From: Oceanobacillus oncorhynchi
GTDB lineage: Bacteria; Bacillota; Bacilli; Bacillales; Amphibacillaceae
Direction of reading: 5' to 3'
Assembly (NCBI RefSeq): GCF_000821065.1
Contig: NZ_CDGG01000001.1
Location: 1,860,001 to 1,924,000 of the forward strand
Length of the DNA: 64,000 nucleotides
Under the pieces are notes generated by a model. It had not been told where the DNA came from and did not search any database. It saw only the letters and a list, made by a program, of their open reading frames with translations. A program made the translations under genes and the position numbers. Positions 36,272-45,015 of this stretch are shown piece after piece; within the stretch, counting starts at the first letter, position 1, and each line of letters starts with the position of its first letter.

Positions 36272-36607
36272 ATGACAATGACAAAAGAAGAAGTGCAAAT
36301 GCTTTCCTTTCAAATTATTTTACATGCAGGGAATGCCAAATCCGATGCAATGGAGGCGTTATTGCTAGCTAAAAAAGGGGAATTTGAAGAAGCGGCTAAA
36401 AAAATGGATGCAGCGGATGAGGCATTTGCAGAGGCGCATTATATGCAGACAAGCCTGTTGCATGACGAGGCGAATGGGAAAGCAACTCCGCTTTCCGTAA
36501 TCCTGATTCATGCGCAGGACCATTTAATGAACGCATTAACGGTGAAGGATTTAGCCGTTGAAATGATAGATATGCATCAAAAAATAATTCGTCTGGAGGA
36601 GAAATAA
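36272..36607 (+). CDS. PTS EIIA, lactose/cellobiose family
   Basis: A 111-residue phosphocarrier; the phosphorylated histidine is His-80 in LIHAQDHLMNA. It starts 3 bp after the EIIC stop codon with GGGAGGTC overlapping that gene's end, so translation is probably coupled. An ATG 6 bp later is an equally good alternative. It is a paralogue of licA (107 residues). Confidence 0.9.
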   Translation: MTMTKEEVQMLSFQIILHAGNAKSDAMEALLLAKKGEFEEAAKKMDAADEAFAEAHYMQTSLLHDEANGKATPLSVILIHAQDHLMNALTVKDLAVEMIDMHQKIIRLEEK

Positions 36608-36608
36608 T

Positions 36609-36917
36609 ATGAAAATACGTTTAGTTTGTTCAGCGGGGATGTCTACGTCGATGCTTGTAAAGAAAATGAAGGAAGCAGCAGAAGCACAGAATGTAGCTGC
36701 TGATATTGAAGCGGTTGCAGAATCGCAGCTGAAGAATCATTTAGATCAGTTAGATGTTGTTCTTATCGGGCCCCAAGTTCGCTATCTAGAGGGGAAAATC
36801 AAAGAAAAGGTAGAACCTCAAGGTGTTAAGGTAGCTGTCATTGATCAGATGGCATACGGAATGATGCAGGGGGATAAAGTTCTGAAGCAGGCCATTGAAT
36901 TAAATGGAGAAAACTAG
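36609..36917 (+). CDS. PTS EIIB, lactose/cellobiose family
   Basis: A 102-residue phosphocarrier with Cys-7 in LVCSAGMSTSMLV as phosphorylation site. It begins 1 bp after the EIIA stop codon, with CTGGAGGAG inside the EIIA end. It is the last gene of the operon; a strong terminator follows. Gene order C-A-B differs from the B-A-C order of the lic operon. Confidence 0.9.
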   Translation: MKIRLVCSAGMSTSMLVKKMKEAAEAQNVAADIEAVAESQLKNHLDQLDVVLIGPQVRYLEGKIKEKVEPQGVKVAVIDQMAYGMMQGDKVLKQAIELNGEN

Positions 36918-36926
36918 AATAGATAT

Positions 36927-36965
36927 AAAAACTCGTATCTGCGTCTTTGCAGGTACGAGTTTTTG
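36927..36965 (+). terminator. Terminator of the chb-type PTS operon
   Basis: AAAACTCGTATCTGC pairs with GCAGGTACGAGTTTT (one bulge), with T-run, 10 bp after the last stop codon. Confidence 0.85.
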
Positions 36966-37223
36966 TGTTTGAAGATATTTTCAGCGTACCAGTACATTAC
37001 CCTTCCACTATAAACAATTCCGTTCTATGATAGAGAAGCAGCTAAAAAGATGGAAGGTTCTTTTGTTACATCAAAAAATAGATGAACAGCTTATTTTAAA
37101 ATATAATAGAACGATAGCTATGTATTGGAAAAGATAGAAGGAGATACCTGAATAACGTTGCCTACATCGGGAAAGGTTGAAACATAATTTGAAAATAAAA
37201 AAGCAGAACTGAGGAGACAGATC
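36966..37223. other. Intergenic region before the HAD phosphatase
   Basis: No gene or clear structure. AT-rich, presumably carrying the promoter of the next gene; I cannot place -35/-10 with confidence. Confidence 0.3.
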
Positions 37224-38063
37224 ATGAAGCCAAAAGCCATATTATTAGATTTAGACGGGACCTTACTGACAAATGAAAAAGTAATTTCGCCAAGAACAAA
37301 GAAAGTATTAATGGCAGCGCAGAGACAAGGGATACAGCTTGTTTTAGCATCCGGCAGACCATCAAAAGGGATGGAGGATGTTGCAAATGAATTAGAAATG
37401 AGTGCTTATCAGGGGTTGATAGTATCTTATAATGGAGCAAGAGTAGTTGAATGTGAAACAGGGAAAGAATTATTCAGCCAGCCATTGCCTGTCAAATACA
37501 CAAAAGCTGTTTTAGAGCATCTGCGGAAATTTACAGTTAAAACAATGATTGACCGGGACGATTATCTGTATGTAGAAGATGTGTATGACAATGTGATTCA
37601 TTATGAAGGAGAAGCAATCAATATTATTAGATATGAAGCCAGAGGGGCTGGACTGAAATTATGCGAGGTGGATGATCTAGCTGATTTTGTGGATTTTCCA
37701 GTACATAAAATTTTAGTAGCAGGAGAGCAGGATTACCTGCAAGCCCATTACCAGCAAATGCAAGAGCCGTTTCAAGGCGAAGTAACAGCAGCATTTTCTG
37801 CTCCATTTTATTTTGAATTCACGGACAAGGATATTGATAAAGCCAACGCGATTGAGCAGTCACTTTCTTCCTTAGGGGTTGCGGCAAAAGATACTATCGC
37901 ATTCGGTGATGGACAAAATGATTATACGATGCTGCAGTACGCTGGCAGAAGTATCGCCATGGGGAATGCAAAGGATGAACTGAAACGTGCAGCAGATGAA
38001 ATTACTTTAACGAATGAAGAGGATGGCATTGCGGTTGTGCTGGAAAAGTTAATAGACGAATGA
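37224..38063 (+). CDS. Cof-type HAD-IIB phosphatase
   Basis: A 279-residue cytoplasmic phosphatase for small sugar phosphates. Motif I is LLDLDGTLL near residue 7, motif II LASGRPS near 44, and motif IV FGDGQNDYTMLQYAG near 229 with the cap domain between. GAGGAGAC precedes the ATG. It is related to the split HAD gene at 19.3-20.7 kb and might partly replace it. Exact substrate is not readable. Confidence 0.88.
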   Translation: MKPKAILLDLDGTLLTNEKVISPRTKKVLMAAQRQGIQLVLASGRPSKGMEDVANELEMSAYQGLIVSYNGARVVECETGKELFSQPLPVKYTKAVLEHLRKFTVKTMIDRDDYLYVEDVYDNVIHYEGEAINIIRYEARGAGLKLCEVDDLADFVDFPVHKILVAGEQDYLQAHYQQMQEPFQGEVTAAFSAPFYFEFTDKDIDKANAIEQSLSSLGVAAKDTIAFGDGQNDYTMLQYAGRSIAMGNAKDELKRAADEITLTNEEDGIAVVLEKLIDE

Positions 38064-38087
38064 CTCCGGACAGGATGGTGAGCGGTG

Positions 38088-38180
38088 ATGAGAAAAGCGG
38101 TAAAATATATTTTGGTATTTTTGCTGGGGATGCTGACTTATTTCATAATTTCAACCATTTATTTTGTCTTTTTCGGGTGA
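38088..38180 (+). CDS. 30-residue single-helix membrane peptide
   Basis: The frame starts ATG 38088 after GGTGAGCGGTG, 24 bp behind the HAD gene. It encodes a basic start (MRKAVKYI) and one hydrophobic helix (LVFLLGMLTYFIISTIYFVF) ending FFG. It is typical in size and shape of small bacterial membrane peptides, but no homologue is recognised and the ribosome binding site is moderate. Confidence 0.4.
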   Translation: MRKAVKYILVFLLGMLTYFIISTIYFVFFG

Positions 38181-38411
38181 TTTTATAATTTATCACGGAG
38201 AACCGCCCGTAAAATTCCCGCTGAATGAAGTTTCGTTTTATGGTCGCATGAGCGTTTGCAGTTAATTCTTACTGGGCATATGGTATAATAGATTGGTAGA
38301 CAGAGTGTGTTTGCTGAAAAAAATAGGTGTATTTAACTAGGTGTGTATTTCATTTAGTGAAAGCAAACTCTGCCTTTTATAAGAAAAATTATAGAATGGG
38401 AGAGAGTTTCT
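38181..38411. promoter_or_regulatory. Promoter and leader region of bdhA
   Basis: Contains a -10 TATAAT at about 38284-38289 and, in the leader, an imperfect inverted repeat (GAGTGTGTTTGCT near 38302, AGCAAACTCTG near 38361). A direct repeat TAGGTGTATTT / TAGGTGTGTATTT lies in the loop. Possible mRNA structure; no known riboswitch recognised. Confidence 0.4.
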
Positions 38412-39464
38412 ATGAAGGCAGCAAGAATTTATGCCGAAAAAGATGTCCGTGTAGAGGATGTCGAAGTAAAAGAAGTCGGGGCAAAAGATGTGAAAGTAGA
38501 AGTAGCATGGACTGGTATCTGTGGTTCAGACTTACATGCTTATTCTCATTTTGTTGGTATTCCGACAGAAGAGCATCCAATATCAAAAAGACAAGCTCCG
38601 CTGACATTGGGTCATGAGTTTAGCGGAACGGTGACAGAGGTAGGCAGCAGTGTTACCTCGTTCAAGCCTGGCGACCGCGTTTGTATCGAGCCAAACCTTC
38701 GCTGCGGAGAATGCAAGGAATGCCGGGAAGGAAATTACCACCTTTGCAGAAATAGTAATGCCGCATTTATCGGCCTTGCTGATGATGGCGGGTTCGCAGA
38801 ATACTGTGTCATGGAAGAACAATATTGTCATCAAATCCCGGATCATATGACATTGGAGCAGGCAGCGCTTGTAGAGCCGACTGCAGTAACGTATCATGGG
38901 GTTGAGATGGCAGGTGTGAAAGCAGGGGATGCGGTACTGGTTACCGGTGCAGGACCAATTGGCCTATTAACGGTTTTGTCAGCTCGTGCAGCAGGTGCGA
39001 GTAAAGTATTTGTCAGTGATGTTTCGAAAGAACGTTTAGCACTAGCGGAGACCTTTGGGTTTGTAAAAACATTAAATCCAGCGGAAGATGATGTGATTGG
39101 CACAATTATGGAAGATACGAATGGTGATGGTGTTGACGTGGCATTAGAATGTGCAGGCGTTCAGCCGACATTTGATACATGTCTGGAAGCTATTAAACGT
39201 ACAGGTACCGTTTGTGTGTTAGCGATTTTTGGGAAAAATCCGGAAATCAATGCCTTTGCATCAACAATTAAAGAAGCTAACATTAAATTTTCCCTGGCAT
39301 ATTCCAATATCTACGATCGTGTGATTAATTTAATTGCCAGCGGACAAATCCCTGCTGAAAAAGTAGTGACGAATAAAATTAAATTAGATAATATCGTAGA
39401 AGAAGGATTTGACTTACTTCTTAACGATAAAAGTCAATCTAAAATTCTGGTCAGTGCAAAATAA
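38412..39464 (+). CDS. bdhA: (R,R)-butanediol dehydrogenase / zinc alcohol dehydrogenase
   Basis: A 350-residue zinc-dependent medium-chain dehydrogenase interconverting acetoin and 2,3-butanediol with NAD(H). Catalytic zinc ligands are Cys-37 (TGICGSDLHAY) and His-68/Glu-69 (LGHEFSG). The structural-zinc cysteine cluster is in NLRCGECKECREGNYHLC, and the NAD motif GAGPIGLL is near 180. GGGAGAG precedes the ATG. An IS3-family element sits 19 bp after the stop codon and may have displaced the original terminator. Related polyol dehydrogenases are possible, but overall motifs favour BDH. Confidence 0.85.
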   Translation: MKAARIYAEKDVRVEDVEVKEVGAKDVKVEVAWTGICGSDLHAYSHFVGIPTEEHPISKRQAPLTLGHEFSGTVTEVGSSVTSFKPGDRVCIEPNLRCGECKECREGNYHLCRNSNAAFIGLADDGGFAEYCVMEEQYCHQIPDHMTLEQAALVEPTAVTYHGVEMAGVKAGDAVLVTGAGPIGLLTVLSARAAGASKVFVSDVSKERLALAETFGFVKTLNPAEDDVIGTIMEDTNGDGVDVALECAGVQPTFDTCLEAIKRTGTVCVLAIFGKNPEINAFASTIKEANIKFSLAYSNIYDRVINLIASGQIPAEKVVTNKIKLDNIVEEGFDLLLNDKSQSKILVSAK

Positions 39465-39540
39465 GAGGATTTATAATTGAAAGGTCCACAGGCGAATCTG
39501 AACTGCGCCCTGTCAAGTAGACAGTGAAAAAACAAAAAAT

Positions 39541-40455
39541 CTATGCGACAGCCTGGTGCCGGAATTCTAACGGTGCAAGGCTGTTTAATTTTGCTTGATA
39601 TCGTTCTTCATTATAAAACGTTATATATTCGTCAATATCTTCCTTTAGCTCCTCAAACGACTTATACTGCTTTAGGTTGTAACATTCACATTTAAAGTGA
39701 CCGAAAAAGCTCTCAATCGGAGCATTGTCAATACAGTTACCGACACGAGACATACTGCGCGTCATGCCAGCTTCTGTAGTAATATAACGATACTCCTTTG
39801 ATGTATACTGCGAACCTCGATCACTATGAATCAATGGAGTTGTGTCAGGATTTGCTTGTATAGCCGCTTTGATGGTATCCATAACTAGAGGGTTGTCATT
39901 ATAGCGTCCAACCTGGTAAGCAATGATTGAGCCGTCATAAAGGTCCTTAATGGCACTTAAATAAGCTTTACTGCCAAAACCATAATGCATGTGCGTAATA
40001 TCCGTTACCCACTTCTCATTCGGCTTCTCTGCGGTAAATTCTCGGTTTAAAATATTTTCTTCAATATTTTCGTGACTTGTCTTCGTTGAATAACCATTCG
40101 ACCGGCGAATATGCGATTTTAGGCCCATTTGATCCATTAAGCGTCGAATTCTTTTCTCGTTATACTGCTTCTTATATTTGCGGTTGATCACCATGGTTAT
40201 TCGACGATAACCAAAGTTACCGTGATACTTTTTAAATTCTTCTTTCACTACTTTCATGAGCCATTCATTTTCTTTTTCGGATTCTGTTGGGTCATAGTTC
40301 AACCATTTATAGTATCCGGAGCGTGATACAACTAAGATTTCACAGAGTAATAGAATCGGAGTGTCTGTCTCCTGTTGGTAATCATGAATTGCTTGGAATT
40401 TAGCTAAATGTGTTCCTAGTCGCGCGGTCCCATCCCCCTTTCGATTTCCTTCAAC
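39541..40455 (-). CDS. IS3-family transposase OrfB (DDE integrase core)
   Basis: Catalytic subunit of the IS transposase. It includes the HTH_21 region (KKYHGNFGYRRITMVINR), then the DDE core: WVTDITHM (first Asp), HSDRGSQYTS (second Asp) and the final Glu in NAPIESFFGHFKCE. An ATG-initiated frame begins at 40302, but conserved sequence (VVSRSGYYKWL) extends upstream in frame to the OrfA overlap. The protein is therefore probably made as an OrfAB fusion by -1 frameshift at the A6G site. Confidence 0.9.
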   Translation of the reverse strand, partial: VEGNRKGDGTARLGTHLAKFQAIHDYQQETDTPILLLCEILVVSRSGYYKWLNYDPTESEKENEWLMKVVKEEFKKYHGNFGYRRITMVINRKYKKQYNEKRIRRLMDQMGLKSHIRRSNGYSTKTSHENIEENILNREFTAEKPNEKWVTDITHMHYGFGSKAYLSAIKDLYDGSIIAYQVGRYNDNPLVMDTIKAAIQANPDTTPLIHSDRGSQYTSKEYRYITTEAGMTRSMSRVGNCIDNAPIESFFGHFKCECYNLKQYKSFEELKEDIDEYITFYNEERYQAKLNSLAPLEFRHQAVA

Positions 40456-41126
40456 TTTTTTAATAAGCCATTCTCCGCCTCTAAATACTGATTACGGTGT
40501 TCCAGCTCTTTAATACGAAGCTGTAATTCTTCCTCTTCTGTAAGTGTAGGCTTTGACTCCAGGGACTTTCCACGACGATCCTGAAGACCTTGTTCCCCAT
40601 CTTTTTCATACTTGCGTACCCAGCTATATACTTGTTGATAAGAAACGTTATACTTTTCAGCTGCCTTATGATAGTCGCGGTCGTTGGCAATCGTATATTG
40701 TACAATTTCGATACGCTCTTGAAGATTGGTTTTACGCCCTTTAGTCACGGTTCCTCTTCCTTTACTAGTAGATTTTATCTCTTTCCCACTAGTATACTGA
40801 TTTATCCATTGACGTAAAACCGAATGAGATGAAATATTGAACTTTTCACAAGTCGTTCTCAAACTGCCTTCTCCATTTAAATAAAATTCAACAGCTTCCC
40901 TTTTCAGCTCGCTGGAATATCCCTTCCATGTCCTCAAATCCTTTAAACCATAGCCCCCATTTTCTTTGTACTTGCGAACCCATACGTTAATCGTCGTTCG
41001 GTCGACAGCGTATTCTTTAGCAATCCTGCTTACAGACACGCTCCCCTCCATCACACGTAATACTGCCTCTATCCTTTCATTTAAAGTATGTTTACTTCTC
41101 CTTTTAGACATAGAAAATGCCCCCAA
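40416..41126 (-). CDS. IS3-family transposase OrfA (double helix-turn-helix)
   Basis: A 236-residue DNA-binding subunit. It carries two or three helix-turn-helix units (VSRIAKEYAVDRTTINVWVRKY, HKAAEKYNVSYQQVYSW regions) followed by a leucine-zipper-like coiled coil (ELQLRIKELEHRNQYLEAE) that mediates multimerisation. It overlaps OrfB's extended frame. Start at 41126, with MSKRRSK at 41111 as an alternative. Confidence 0.88.
   Translation of the reverse strand: MGAFSMSKRRSKHTLNERIEAVLRVMEGSVSVSRIAKEYAVDRTTINVWVRKYKENGGYGLKDLRTWKGYSSELKREAVEFYLNGEGSLRTTCEKFNISSHSVLRQWINQYTSGKEIKSTSKGRGTVTKGRKTNLQERIEIVQYTIANDRDYHKAAEKYNVSYQQVYSWVRKYEKDGEQGLQDRRGKSLESKPTLTEEEELQLRIKELEHRNQYLEAENGLLKKLKEIERGMGPRD
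40455..40461 (-). other. Programmed -1 frameshift site (A6G)
   Basis: Minus strand AAAAAAG near the end of OrfA, in the codon context LLKKLKE. Slipping back one base continues into VEGNRKGD and on to OrfB. A6G is the standard slippery heptamer of IS3-family elements. Confidence 0.75.
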
Positions 41127-41281
41127 TACAGTAGTAGAGAATTTTTATTATTTCTCTGTCCACTGTATTGGGAGCATATCAATCATGTCTGTGGACTTTT
41201 GCTTTTCATCTGTTATCGCTGTTCAGCCATCCGGAACCGCCAAAGCAGAGGTTTTTTATAAGAACCTGGTTGTTTAAAGGC

Positions 41282-41716
41282 TCACTTTATTTCTATATTG
41301 GGGTTTTGTTTTAATAAATGATGTATTAATGTCTGCTTATCTTTGGGAGAAATGGCAATAACCTTAAATGAATCGTAATTAATTTCAAGTTTGTCCATAG
41401 ATAGAGCTGGAGCAGTAAATGGATCTTTCGTTTGCCGAATGCTGCGGATATCATCTATTTTTACTTTTTTCTTAAAAGGTCCGCAAGTTATTTTTAGTGT
41501 TTTTTCTTCAACCGTGTAATTGGTTTTGAACCAAATCCATAATAAAAGAATGCCAGTAAAGCCCAAGATGATTACTTTTATCCATTGCTTATCTAAAAAT
41601 GCAGGAGTCATCCAAACACCGAAGTTTGGGAAGAAAACAGGCGGTATAATAAGAAGCAGAGCCGCTCCCCAGATAACAATTCTCATCCACCAATCTTTTT
41701 TTGACGGAAATACCAT
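41282..41716 (-). CDS. PH-like membrane protein (YyaB/DUF1200 type)
   Basis: A 144-residue protein. Two hydrophobic helices (about 12-28 and 45-63) precede a short bacterial PH-like beta domain (NYTVEEKTLKITCGPFKKKVKIDDI...). The opening VFPSKKDWWMR is typical of this family. Function unknown; it is likely anchored to the cytoplasmic face of the membrane. GGGGGAACC precedes the ATG. Monocistronic. Confidence 0.75.
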   Translation of the reverse strand: MVFPSKKDWWMRIVIWGAALLLIIPPVFFPNFGVWMTPAFLDKQWIKVIILGFTGILLLWIWFKTNYTVEEKTLKITCGPFKKKVKIDDIRSIRQTKDPFTAPALSMDKLEINYDSFKVIAISPKDKQTLIHHLLKQNPNIEIK

Positions 41717-42005
41717 ATAAGGTTCCCCCTTCCTACTACATCTACGTTTGTCAGGATGGTAAGTTTCATTTTTATTTTTTGTGCTATAAGAAAGGATAGT
41801 GCAAAGTTTCCTCCCTGTTTTAGTAAAGCGGTCCCATGTGAAGGGTACATTGAAAGCATTCGCGTTTTCCGTTTTCTAAAAAAACTAGATATGGAATTCA
41901 CCCCAATTGGACGAGGGGATGTTTAGAATCGTTAACGGAAAAATAATGCCCCCATATAATCAACTCCCGCGTACAATCATTCTAAAATAAATATATGGCA
42001 AAGAA
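41717..42005. other. Gene-free stretch upstream of the PH-like gene
   Basis: About 290 bp without a credible gene on either strand; it presumably carries the promoter of the PH-like gene. Nothing else recognised. Confidence 0.3.
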
Positions 42006-42058
42006 CCCTATAAAACAGAATAGAGTGGTTGTTTTTTTACCGTATCTGTTTTATAGGG
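42006..42058 (-). terminator. Terminator of the SsuABC-type operon
   Basis: CCCTATAAAACAGA pairs perfectly with TCTGTTTTATAGGG around 25 bases; the minus strand then reads TTCTTT. Moderate tail. Confidence 0.6.
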
Positions 42059-42108
42059 GCCAGTTTATGAAGCATGATTTATCTGCATTTTTTTTTATTT
42101 AAACTTTT

Positions 42109-42927
42109 TTATTGCCACGGAATTAATTTACCTTCCAGCCATTTAAGAACTTTATTAAAGGTCAATCCTAGTAATGATAAAATCAAAACGCCGACCATCA
42201 GTTTTGATATAATCATCAGGTTTCCATAGTGGAGAACCATGGATCCAAGCCCCTCCTGAGCAGCAATCATTTCAGCAGATACAAGTAAAAGCAGGGAAGT
42301 CCCGGCAGCAAGCTTGAGTCCTGCAAAAATCATCGGCAATGCACCGGGAAGGATCACCTTGCGAATAACATTGAAACGGCTGGAACCGAATGTGACAGCA
42401 GCTTTAACCAAGAGCGGGTCAACATTCTTTACCCCGGAAAAGGTATTGATAACAACTGGGAAAAAGACCCCAAGCGCAATAATGGTTACCTTGGATAGCT
42501 CGCCAATTCCAAGCCACAGGATAAATAATGGCAGTAAGGCAATTTTGGGAATCGGGTAAATGGAATAGACAATTGGCGTTCCGATAGCATCAGCAGTTCG
42601 AAAGAAACCAAGAATTAACCCAACTAAAATACCGAAAACGGAACCAAGCGCATACCCCATTAGAATCCGGTATAAACTGGCGCTCAAGTTACTTATAATT
42701 TCCCCGTTAGTGAGCATTTCCCACCCAGTTGTTATAATCACTGACGGGGCAGGAAGAAAGAGCGGGGAAACAAATCCCAGCTGCGCAATCAGCTCCCACA
42801 ATAGGAGCAATCCAAGGATACCTACAAAAGGAGTGTAGAAAGGAACTTGTTTATCGAGATAAGCAACACGGTTTTTAATGACTTTTCGATTTGTTTTTTG
42901 AGATGTTTGTTCTATTGATTTTTCCAT
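42109..42927 (-). CDS. ABC transporter permease (sulfonate/nitrate/taurine type)
   Basis: A 272-residue inner-membrane subunit with about six helices. The EAA loop, which couples to the ATPase, is VILPGALPMIFAGLKLAAG. It belongs to the SsuC/TauC/ThiX subfamily. It is the third gene of a binding protein-ATPase-permease operon, starting 6 bp after the ATPase gene. No sulfonate monooxygenase or thiamin gene is adjacent, so the substrate remains open. Confidence 0.85.
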   Translation of the reverse strand: MEKSIEQTSQKTNRKVIKNRVAYLDKQVPFYTPFVGILGLLLLWELIAQLGFVSPLFLPAPSVIITTGWEMLTNGEIISNLSASLYRILMGYALGSVFGILVGLILGFFRTADAIGTPIVYSIYPIPKIALLPLFILWLGIGELSKVTIIALGVFFPVVINTFSGVKNVDPLLVKAAVTFGSSRFNVIRKVILPGALPMIFAGLKLAAGTSLLLLVSAEMIAAQEGLGSMVLHYGNLMIISKLMVGVLILSLLGLTFNKVLKWLEGKLIPWQ

Positions 42928-42933
42928 AACGAA

Positions 42934-43701
42934 TCACTCCTTCAAGGCTTTCTGGGCATCGTGCCGGATGAGCTCCCAAATCTCTTCGGAATAGCGGTTA
43001 AATTGCTGTATATGCTCTTCGCTATTTCGTTTTGTCTTTGGCAGATCAATATGAATAATTTGTTTTATTTGCCCGGGATGCCGGGATAAAACAATAACAC
43101 GGTCGGCAAGATAGACAGCCTCCTGGATGTTATGCGTTACATAAAGCGTGCTTAGACGGGTGCGATTCCAAATGGTAAGTAATTCTTCCTGCATTAATGT
43201 CCTTGTCTGAGCATCGAGCGCAGAAAATGGTTCATCCATCAGGAGTAAATCCGGTTCTACAGCAAGAGCCCGGGCGATTCCTGCCCGCTGTTTCATCCCA
43301 CCGGACAGCTGTTTAGGATAGGCATCTCTAAAGTCAGCTAAGCCGACCATATCAAGGTAGTGATTACCGATTTCCTTCTGCTCTTTTTTGCTTGCACCCC
43401 GTTCTTCCAGTCCATAGACAACATTCTGAAAAACGGTTCGCCAAGGAAATAGGGCGTTTTCCTGGAACACGATGCCAAGTGTTGGGTCCTGTTCGATTCC
43501 ATCAAAGTATACATCACCGGAAGTAGGCGACAATAAGCCGCCTACAATATTCAAAAGCGTCGATTTTCCACAGCCGCTTGGTCCGACCAGTACGACGAAT
43601 TCCTCTTCATTGATGGAGAAATTGATATCGTTCAATGCGGTCACTTCATTTTTTTTGGCATCGATAAATTTTTTTATAACATTTTCAATGACGATTTTCA
43701 T
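42934..43701 (-). CDS. ABC transporter ATP-binding protein (SsuB-type)
   Basis: A 255-residue ATPase. Walker A GPSGCGKSTLLN is near residue 38, Q-loop IVFQENALFPWRT near 73, signature LSGGMKQRAG near 129, Walker B LLLMDEPFSALD near 149 and switch histidine VTHNIQEAV near 183. It sits between the binding-protein and permease genes and powers the importer. The FQENALFPWRT segment is typical of nitrate/sulfonate/taurine importers. Confidence 0.9.
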   Translation of the reverse strand: MKIVIENVIKKFIDAKKNEVTALNDINFSINEEEFVVLVGPSGCGKSTLLNIVGGLLSPTSGDVYFDGIEQDPTLGIVFQENALFPWRTVFQNVVYGLEERGASKKEQKEIGNHYLDMVGLADFRDAYPKQLSGGMKQRAGIARALAVEPDLLLMDEPFSALDAQTRTLMQEELLTIWNRTRLSTLYVTHNIQEAVYLADRVIVLSRHPGQIKQIIHIDLPKTKRNSEEHIQQFNRYSEEIWELIRHDAQKALKE

Positions 43702-43708
43702 ACGGTCA

Positions 43709-44767
43709 CTACTCCAATTCGTTTAAAGCTTGTTCAAGGAACTCGGTATTTACGATATCTTCGGCATTGACATTCGCATCTATTAAGTTTTCCTTTGCGT
43801 ACCAGTCGATTTGTGTTTGGATATCTTCTGAGAGCAGTACGCCGTCCCGATCCATATAAGGCAGCCCGCTTTCAATCAATTGCGGCTCTTGATCTGTATA
43901 TTCTGCAATAATATTAATGACTTCCTCATAATTTTCCCCTGGAACGATTTCCCCGTCTTCTTTGACAAGAACAGCCTCATAATAATATTGGGTTGCTTTT
44001 GCATAAGCTTTCATGAAATTAACTGCCGTTTCCTCATCCTCTGCAAAGGCATTGGAGAAAAAGATTCCGGATGTCTGATAGTCAAAAGCATCGCCAATTT
44101 GTTCAATCACTTTCCCGTAGCCTTCTTCCAGCACAAGCGAAATATTCGGTTCATTTAAAAGGACAGCATCTACTTGTTCACTTTCCAATGTTTCCATTAA
44201 TCCAGGAATGCTGTTTAATGGAACAAGTTCCACATCATCTGTTGTCAGACCGTGTTCCTCAAGCAATCTCCCGGCCATGTAGTGGTAAGTCGACCCGGTT
44301 TGAGTAATTCCAATTTGTTTCCCTTTCAGTTCCTCAACAGATTCGATATCTGAATCATTATGTACTAATAATGCAGTGGAGGAATAGCCTTCCTGTTCTC
44401 TTCCTTTATCAGCTACGATTAATAATTCCTCTCCGCCCGCAACCATATTGTATAGGCTTGCAGTAATTCCCGTTGCACCGACGTCAATATCCCCGCCGGT
44501 TACGGCGACAGCAATTGGCTGTGCCGCATCGAACCAATTTACTTGAAGATCGATTCCTTCTTCTTCAAATAATCCGTGCTCTATTCCAATAAATAGTGGT
44601 GCTGAGCTCGTCAGTTTTAGCATTCCGAGTTCAACAGTAGTTAATCCTTCTGAGTCCGATTGCTGTGCATCATCCGAATTTGTACCAGATGCATTATCTC
44701 CACAGGCAGCAAGCAAAACTAGCAATGCTAAGAGTGCCATCCATAACAGACTTTTTTTCTTTCTCAT
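43709..44767 (-). CDS. ABC transporter substrate-binding lipoprotein (SsuA/THI5-like)
   Basis: A 352-residue lipoprotein. Signal peptide with lipobox LLAAC (Cys near 22), Ser/Asp-rich linker, then a two-lobed NMT1/THI5-like binding domain (ELGMLKLTSSAPLFIGIEHG, VTGGDIDVGATGITA, KQIGITQTGSTYHY). The ATG at 44767 is chosen because AAGGGGGAAA lies upstream; 44785 would add a nonsensical extension. First gene of the operon. Candidate ligands are alkanesulfonates, taurine or a thiamin pyrimidine precursor. Confidence 0.85.
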   Translation of the reverse strand: MRKKKSLLWMALLALLVLLAACGDNASGTNSDDAQQSDSEGLTTVELGMLKLTSSAPLFIGIEHGLFEEEGIDLQVNWFDAAQPIAVAVTGGDIDVGATGITASLYNMVAGGEELLIVADKGREQEGYSSTALLVHNDSDIESVEELKGKQIGITQTGSTYHYMAGRLLEEHGLTTDDVELVPLNSIPGLMETLESEQVDAVLLNEPNISLVLEEGYGKVIEQIGDAFDYQTSGIFFSNAFAEDEETAVNFMKAYAKATQYYYEAVLVKEDGEIVPGENYEEVINIIAEYTDQEPQLIESGLPYMDRDGVLLSEDIQTQIDWYAKENLIDANVNAEDIVNTEFLEQALNELE

Positions 44768-45015
44768 TAATATTTCCCCCTTCATAATTAAGTACCAGCA
44801 CTTGTCCGAATTTTTGAAAAACCGTATGTATGCTTGATATATAGATAATAGAATAGCACAAATAAGTGCTTAATTCTATACGAATTTTTGGAAAATTACA
44901 GAAGGAAGATGCCTCTATTTATCGCCATGTAATAAAAATCAGCAAATCACGTAAGGAGCACGTCCATACGGGCAAGCTCTTTTTTCTATATCTTAAATGG
45001 AGGGAGGAATTCTAT

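Larger units (their letters stand above)
39484..41196 (-). mobile_element. IS3-family insertion sequence, apparently intact
   Basis: Inverted ends share GTCCACAG at the outer tips and AGTAGACAG / AGTGGACAG 40 bp further in, with equal spacing. They enclose two overlapping transposase frames on the minus strand. Total length about 1713 bp. No obvious target duplication is seen, so the tips may be a few bases off. The two-HTH OrfA and DDE OrfB suit the IS150-like group. Confidence 0.75.

Noticed and set aside
42109-44767. Naming the ABC operon ssuABC or thiXYZ
   Set aside because: No sulfonate monooxygenase, thiamin gene or TPP riboswitch is adjacent, so the substrate cannot be fixed.
44866-45015. 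50-codon N-terminal extension of the CwlC-like amidase
   Set aside because: No ribosome binding site at 44866, overlap with the binding-protein promoter region, and a GGAGGGAGG site directly before ATG 45016, where the conserved amidase fold begins.
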